Below, piece after piece: positions 60,400 to 64,000 of a stretch of 64,000 nt of DNA. Under the pieces are notes generated by a model. That model searched no databases. It was not told where the DNA came from and was given only the letters and a program-made list of their open reading frames with translations. Position numbers and translations under genes: made by a program. The DNA lies in NCBI GenBank assembly GCA_964418585.1, contig CAYQMG010000204.1, positions 1-64,000 of the forward strand. The letters run 5' to 3'. Within the stretch, counting starts at the first letter, position 1. Each line of letters begins with the position of its first letter. Source of the stretch: JAJRTE01 sp964418585 (lineage in GTDB: Bacteria; Myxococcota_A; UBA796; JAJRTE01).

Positions 60400-60978
60400 A
60401 TGAAACGCCAGCTTCCCGCAGTGTTCCTCGGCGCCGTGATCCTCGCTGGATGCCCCCCGAAAGAGGTGGTGCAAGAGGAGAAGCCTGCCATCGTGGAAAC
60501 TCAGACGGTCGGCAACCTGAGGAAGGAGGCGATCGATCTGAACAATGACGACGTGGCGGACATCTGGAACTACTATGCGACGGAGGGGCGCCGGACACTG
60601 GTGTTGAAGGAGACCGATCTGAACTTCGATGGGAAGCGAGACATTATTTCGCATTACGAGGACGGGCGGTTGGTGACGGAGGAGGTGGACTCGGATTTCG
60701 ACGGCAAGGTGGACTGGACCGACTATTACGGAGAAGACGGGACGCGGGTGCGCCAGGAAGTGGACACGGACTTCGACGGGAAGGTGGATGTCTGGAAGTA
60801 TTTCCACGAAGGGAAGATCATCCGCAAGGAGCGTGATACGGACGGGGACGGTCGGCCGGACTATTTTGAGTACTACGAGAATGACGAGGTGACGCGGATT
60901 GGGCGTGATACGGACGGGGACGGTCGAGAGGACGTGTGGGATCAAGTGGATCTGCGCGCCACGCCCCCGCCGCAATAG
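60400..60978 (+). CDS. Small lipoprotein with Asp-rich calcium-binding-like repeats
   Basis: 192 aa from ATG at 60400 (GGAG 12 nt upstream). The signal peptide ends in lipobox LAGC. The mature part repeats a 25-26-residue unit ending in D-x-D-x-DG-x-x-D followed by aromatic Tyr/Trp (DLNFDGKRDII, DSDFDGKVDWTDYY, DTDFDGKVDVWKYF, DTDGDGRPDYFEYY, DTDGDGREDVWDQ). The acidic loops resemble calcium-binding or thrombospondin type 3-like motifs. It should sit in the envelope and bind calcium; no partner is evident. It converges on trmL. Confidence 0.8.
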   Translation: MKRQLPAVFLGAVILAGCPPKEVVQEEKPAIVETQTVGNLRKEAIDLNNDDVADIWNYYATEGRRTLVLKETDLNFDGKRDIISHYEDGRLVTEEVDSDFDGKVDWTDYYGEDGTRVRQEVDTDFDGKVDVWKYFHEGKIIRKERDTDGDGRPDYFEYYENDEVTRIGRDTDGDGREDVWDQVDLRATPPPQ

Positions 60979-61024
60979 AGGGTTCCTGCCGAGTTGGGTT
61001 CGACATCGGGCCTTCAGGTCCGAC

Positions 61025-61513
61025 CTACCGGAAAAACGAGGGGTGAATCTGTTTCAGACCTTCATAGACCACCACGGCCACGGCCTGCGACAGGTTGAGG
61101 GACCGGATGGTGTCTCGAGTCGGGATGCGGATGAATGCGTCAGGATAGGCGTTGCGAATGGTATCTGGGAGGCCGACGGACTCCTTGCCGAACACGAGGA
61201 CATCGCCGGGTAAGAACCGGTGTTCGGTAAAAGACCTTCCGGTCCGTGCGCTGGTCATGATGAAGCGGTGGCCGTGGAGGGCGGCCTGGAGGGTGGGGAA
61301 GTCGGGGTGGATCTGGAGGTCCACGTTTTTCCAGTAGTCGAGCCCGGCGCGGCGGACGGCTTTGGCGTCCACGCGGAAGCCGAGGGGTTGGACGAGATGG
61401 AGACGGCAACCGGTCCCCAGGCACAGTCGTCCGACGGTGCCGGTATTCTGCGGGATCTCGGGTTCCACGAGCACAATGTGGAAGAGGGGTACGCTTGGCT
61501 CGACGAGGGCCAC
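61025..61513 (-). CDS. trmL: tRNA (cytidine/uridine-34 2'-O)-methyltransferase, TrmL-type SPOUT enzyme
   Basis: 162 aa from GTG at 61513, one base after the grpE stop. It shows the SPOUT landmarks EPEIPQNTGTVGRLCLGTG, LVQPLGF, AVRRAGLDYWKNV, LVFGKESVGLP and IRSLNLSQAVAVVVYE, matching TrmL at nearly the family's usual length. TrmL 2'-O-methylates the wobble nucleotide of two leucine tRNAs using S-adenosylmethionine. It is co-translated with grpE, an arrangement with no obvious functional link. Confidence 0.95.
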   Translation of the reverse strand: MALVEPSVPLFHIVLVEPEIPQNTGTVGRLCLGTGCRLHLVQPLGFRVDAKAVRRAGLDYWKNVDLQIHPDFPTLQAALHGHRFIMTSARTGRSFTEHRFLPGDVLVFGKESVGLPDTIRNAYPDAFIRIPTRDTIRSLNLSQAVAVVVYEGLKQIHPSFFR

Positions 61514-61514
61514 C

Positions 61515-62240
61515 TCATGCCTCTTGTGTCAGGCTGGCGACACTGACCTTGGCAGGTCGAATGACCCGGCCGTCCATGCGATAGCCGCGGGCGAACACTT
61601 CCATCACCTTTTCGTCCATTGCCGGGTCCGTGGTCGGCACCAAGGCCACCGCTTCGGCCTCGTTGGGATCGAACTTCTCGTGTAGCGGCGAGATGATTTC
61701 CAGTCCCAGGGCGGTGAGTTTGTCCAGAAACTGGGTTCGCACCATCTTGATCCCGGTGAGAAAGGCTTCCGCGTCCCAGTCGGCTTCCGCACCGGCGATG
61801 GACCGGTCCAGATTGTCGACAACCTCGAATAATTCGGATACCACCTTGCCACGCAGCAGGGCCAGATCCTTCTCCGCCTCGCGCTCGAGCCGGGCCTTGA
61901 ACTCCTCGGTTTCCTCCTTCACCTTCTTGTACGCCTGAATGTATTCTCGTAGCTGGTCCTGCGCCTGGACAAGCCGCTGTTCAAGACTTTCAACATAGGT
62001 AGGTCGCTGCGCAGCAGCCTCGTCCTCCCGGCGTCCCGTTTCCTCGCCTCCAGCGGCCTCCTGCTCGACCGCTTCGTCGGCGGCGGCTTCGCCCTCGGAC
62101 TCACCCGAAGCCCGCGCCTCGCGCTTCCCTTCCGGCGACGCGGACAGCGTCTCGGCCTCCGGCGCATTCGAGTCCGGCCCAGCAGCTTTGGAAGCCTGGT
62201 CCTGCCTGTCGTCGACCTCACGGTCATCCACCATGTTCAT
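61515..62240 (-). CDS. grpE: GrpE, nucleotide-exchange factor of DnaK
   Basis: 241 aa from ATG at 62240 (AGAGGAA upstream); an in-frame start 11 codons earlier has no such site. The first 85 residues are a disordered acidic Glu/Ala-rich extension, long for GrpE. The coiled coil LEQRLVQAQDQLREYIQAYKK and the core (FKARLEREAEKDLALLRGK, LFEVVDNLDRSIA, FLTGIKMVRTQFLDKLTALG, PNEAEAVALVPTTDPAMDEKV, DGRVIRPAKVSV) are typical. It drives ADP release from DnaK. dnaK and dnaJ are not adjacent. No CIRCE element is visible upstream. Confidence 0.97.
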   Translation of the reverse strand: MNMVDDREVDDRQDQASKAAGPDSNAPEAETLSASPEGKREARASGESEGEAAADEAVEQEAAGGEETGRREDEAAAQRPTYVESLEQRLVQAQDQLREYIQAYKKVKEETEEFKARLEREAEKDLALLRGKVVSELFEVVDNLDRSIAGAEADWDAEAFLTGIKMVRTQFLDKLTALGLEIISPLHEKFDPNEAEAVALVPTTDPAMDEKVMEVFARGYRMDGRVIRPAKVSVASLTQEA

Positions 62241-62303
62241 CACCGTTCCTCTCTCAATACCTTGCCCAGTCACGATTGCCTGACGATGGTCATCTCGACG
62301 CCT

Positions 62304-62331
62304 TTTATAAGCATGGCGGGATCAAAGTCAA
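62304..62331 (-). promoter_or_regulatory. grpE: Promoter for grpE-trmL
   Basis: Minus strand: TTGACT (62331-62326), 16 bp, TATAAA (62309-62304). Each hexamer matches 5/6 of the housekeeping consensus. The start codon is 64 bp downstream. Confidence 0.55.
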
Positions 62332-62487
62332 GGTGAGGGACCGCCCGCGGATGGGCGGCGGGGAGGGGATGGCGGATCTTGACGCGGAGCGTCCGGTGCT
62401 TATTGAGTGGACGCCGGGTTTGCAGGCGCACCGCGAATCGGAGGTGCCGGGGGTGCGCAGGCCTTGACAGCCGTTTCGAGGATATCC

Positions 62488-63888
62488 ATGCAACGTGCCA
62501 CGCTTCTCGTGCTGACCACGCTTGCCCTCGGTCTGGGCGCTTTCGTCTATTTCTACGAAATCCGGGGGAAACCGCAGCGAGAAGCAGAGGCGGACGCGCG
62601 GGCCCGCCTGTTCGACATCGATCAGAAATCGGTGCAACGGGTGGAGGTGGGCAACCAGTACGGAACCTTCGTCTTCACCCGGCAGGGGACCTCCTGGATG
62701 CTGGACGGTTCCCCTCCTGTGCGCGCCGACGAGACAGCCGTCCAGGACGTTCTTTTCACCTTGAACGAACTCCGGGCGGACCAGACGCTCGAGTCGGTCG
62801 AGGATCTCGCCCTGTATGGCCTGGACAGTCCCCGTATTCGGGTCACCGTATCCACCGGTGCAGAGACTTTTCGCCTGCTGGTGGGTGACGACACTCCATT
62901 CGGCGGAAAAACCTATGTACAGGTCGGAGACGAGGCGAGCGTGAAACTGGTTTCCGTTCCTGTCGTTGGGAAGTTGAACCGAAAACGGACAGATTGGCGT
63001 GACCGCCGGGTACTGTCTTTTGCCCCTTCCAAGGTCTCGCGGTTGGGTGTGGCTCGGGCGGATGGCACCTCCTACGAGGTGTATCGTGACGGGGCTTCCT
63101 GGAAGCTCTCGACGCCACCGCACTACCGGGTGGACTCGGCGCATTTCAGCGGTCTGCTGTACGACCTGGATGGACTTACCGCGGTGGCCTTCACCGGATC
63201 CACGGACCTGAAAGAGCACGGACTGGATCCGCCGCGGCTTCGCGTTTGGATGGAGGAGGAGGGCGAGCAAGGCGAGGTACGCCACGAACTCCTGTTCGGG
63301 CGCCCGGATATGGAGACGCGACGGGTCCCGGTGGTGACGAAGCCCGGTGAGGAGGTCCGGTTGATTCGTGTCTCGCTGCTCGAGCGGTTGGAGAAGCCCA
63401 TTGATGAGCTTCGGGATACCCGTGTGGTACCAGTGGAGCGGTTCGTGGTGGGCAAGCTGGAGGTCCGGATCGAGGGGGAGACCCTGGAGGCGGAAAAGAA
63501 AAAGGGGGAGTGGGCCATCGACGGTACCCTGGCCTCGCATGTCGGAGACAAGGACATCGAAGCCCTGCTCGACGATCTCGCCGAACTGGAGGCAGAGGTC
63601 ATGATCGACGACGTGCCCGAGGGCGAGTGGAGTCGATTCGGGCTGGATACGCCCTGGCTGTCGGCGAGTTTGTCGGAGACCGATCCGAACGGAGAGGTGG
63701 TCCGGACGTTCGAGTTGACGTTGGGCCGGGTCGATGGGGAGGAGGGGAGGCGGCTCTTCGCCCGGGTGGCCGACGATCCCACGATTTACCAGGTGAACCC
63801 GGTGTTGGCCGACGACCTTCAAGGCGTGCTCCTGAAGCGTGGCGCCGGGGCCGGCGCCAGCCCGACACCAGGGAGAGGACCTGAATGA
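62488..63888 (+). CDS. DUF4340-domain membrane-anchored protein
   Basis: 466 aa from ATG at 62488 (GAGG upstream). An N-terminal membrane helix (LLVLTTLALGLGAFVYFYE) is followed by repeated beta-rich DUF4340 modules: VQRVEVGNQYGTFVFTRQG, WMLDGSPPVRADETAVQDVL, YGLDSPRIRVTV, LVGDDTPFGGKTYVQVGDEA, then a second round (VSRLGVARADGTSYEVYRDG, LKEHGLDPPRLRVWM) and a third. DUF4340 proteins usually accompany ABC-2 transporters of the gliding/GldG type. No such transporter is inside the window, but one may lie beyond it. It probably faces the periplasm. Confidence 0.85.
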   Translation: MQRATLLVLTTLALGLGAFVYFYEIRGKPQREAEADARARLFDIDQKSVQRVEVGNQYGTFVFTRQGTSWMLDGSPPVRADETAVQDVLFTLNELRADQTLESVEDLALYGLDSPRIRVTVSTGAETFRLLVGDDTPFGGKTYVQVGDEASVKLVSVPVVGKLNRKRTDWRDRRVLSFAPSKVSRLGVARADGTSYEVYRDGASWKLSTPPHYRVDSAHFSGLLYDLDGLTAVAFTGSTDLKEHGLDPPRLRVWMEEEGEQGEVRHELLFGRPDMETRRVPVVTKPGEEVRLIRVSLLERLEKPIDELRDTRVVPVERFVVGKLEVRIEGETLEAEKKKGEWAIDGTLASHVGDKDIEALLDDLAELEAEVMIDDVPEGEWSRFGLDTPWLSASLSETDPNGEVVRTFELTLGRVDGEEGRRLFARVADDPTIYQVNPVLADDLQGVLLKRGAGAGASPTPGRGPE

Positions 63889-63949
63889 CGGGGCTGCGCC
63901 GCCGGTCTTGCCCGGGTCGTGGTCGAACGCGATGAATTCAGGAGCAGCG

Positions 63950-64000
63950 ATGAAGGTGATCGGAGTCACCGGCTCGGAAGGTGCGGTAGGTCGACCCCTG
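63950..64000 (+). CDS. Start of an NAD(P)-binding epimerase/dehydratase-like gene (partial)
   Basis: Only 17 codons are inside the window. The ATG at 63950 has AGGAGCAGCG directly upstream, and the translation MKVIGVTGSEGAVGRPL contains the G-x-x-G-x-x-G nucleotide-binding turn of extended SDR enzymes such as sugar-nucleotide epimerases. The rest of the gene is beyond the right edge. It follows the DUF4340 gene by 61 bp on the same strand. Confidence 0.65.
   Translation, partial: MKVIGVTGSEGAVGRPL

Noticed and set aside
62241..62487. A heat-shock CIRCE operator before grpE
   Set aside because: I looked for the TTAGCACTC-N9-GAGTGCTAA pattern and did not see it.

Overview
The window looks like a GC-rich chromosome segment from a Gram-negative bacterium, most likely Myxococcota or a related former deltaproteobacterial lineage. 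This is an inference from gene content: many lipobox-bearing exported proteins, outer-membrane beta-barrels, MopE-type Asp/Cys-rich repeats, an eight-cysteine-cluster protein, a Ser/Thr kinase fused to an AAA ATPase and TPRs, a sigma/anti-sigma/caspase-like cluster and FecR/Ig surface proteins. No rRNA or tRNA gene was seen. About 40 genes are supported. Several promoters match a standard TTGACA/TATAAT consensus. The palindrome CTCGAG is strongly over-represented.

Layout. 1-820: the trailer end of a CRISPR array, with no cas gene in view. 821-1977: gene-free DNA with about three copies of a repeat spaced about 110 bp. 1978-13484 (minus strand): a MopE lipoprotein ORF reading in frame into a six-Kazal secreted protein; a sigma/anti-sigma ORF coupled to a caspase-like protein; a secreted pullulanase; a phospholipase-C-like exported protein; an eight-cysteine protein. 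13898-26376: two paralogous B12-binding-type radical SAM proteins, an esterase, a two-domain VOC protein, a MopE/NHL lipoprotein, a V4R-domain protein followed by an ABC-ATPase/SPASM radical SAM fusion, and a secreted EEP-family protein. 26417-29023: small membrane, secreted and SDR proteins.

29239-36583 is a tight minus-strand operon: BcsB-family protein, vWA lipoprotein, TIG-domain protein, beta-barrel. BcsA is absent. 36964-39589: an FHA protein, a DUF2520 protein, a 60-aa protein and a hypothetical. 39865-47853: a MopE/glycine-rich lipoprotein, a large Ser/Thr kinase with AAA and TPR domains, and divergent mazG.

47857-60133 is one long co-directional block: REC-histidine kinase, a Cache-HAMP kinase with a degraded ATP-binding domain, a FecR protein, an Ig/beta-barrel protein, a giant Ig/PKD lipoprotein, a soluble histidine kinase coupled to it, and a TPR protein. 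It reads as an envelope-sensing or surface-adhesion module with its own signalling. 60400-64000: a small lipoprotein, trmL and grpE (coupled), a DUF4340 protein, and the start of an NAD-dependent epimerase-like gene.

The best candidates for an undescribed system are the V4R plus ABC-ATPase::SPASM radical SAM unit, the BcsB-without-BcsA operon, the sigma/anti-sigma/caspase cluster, and the Ig-surface/kinase block.
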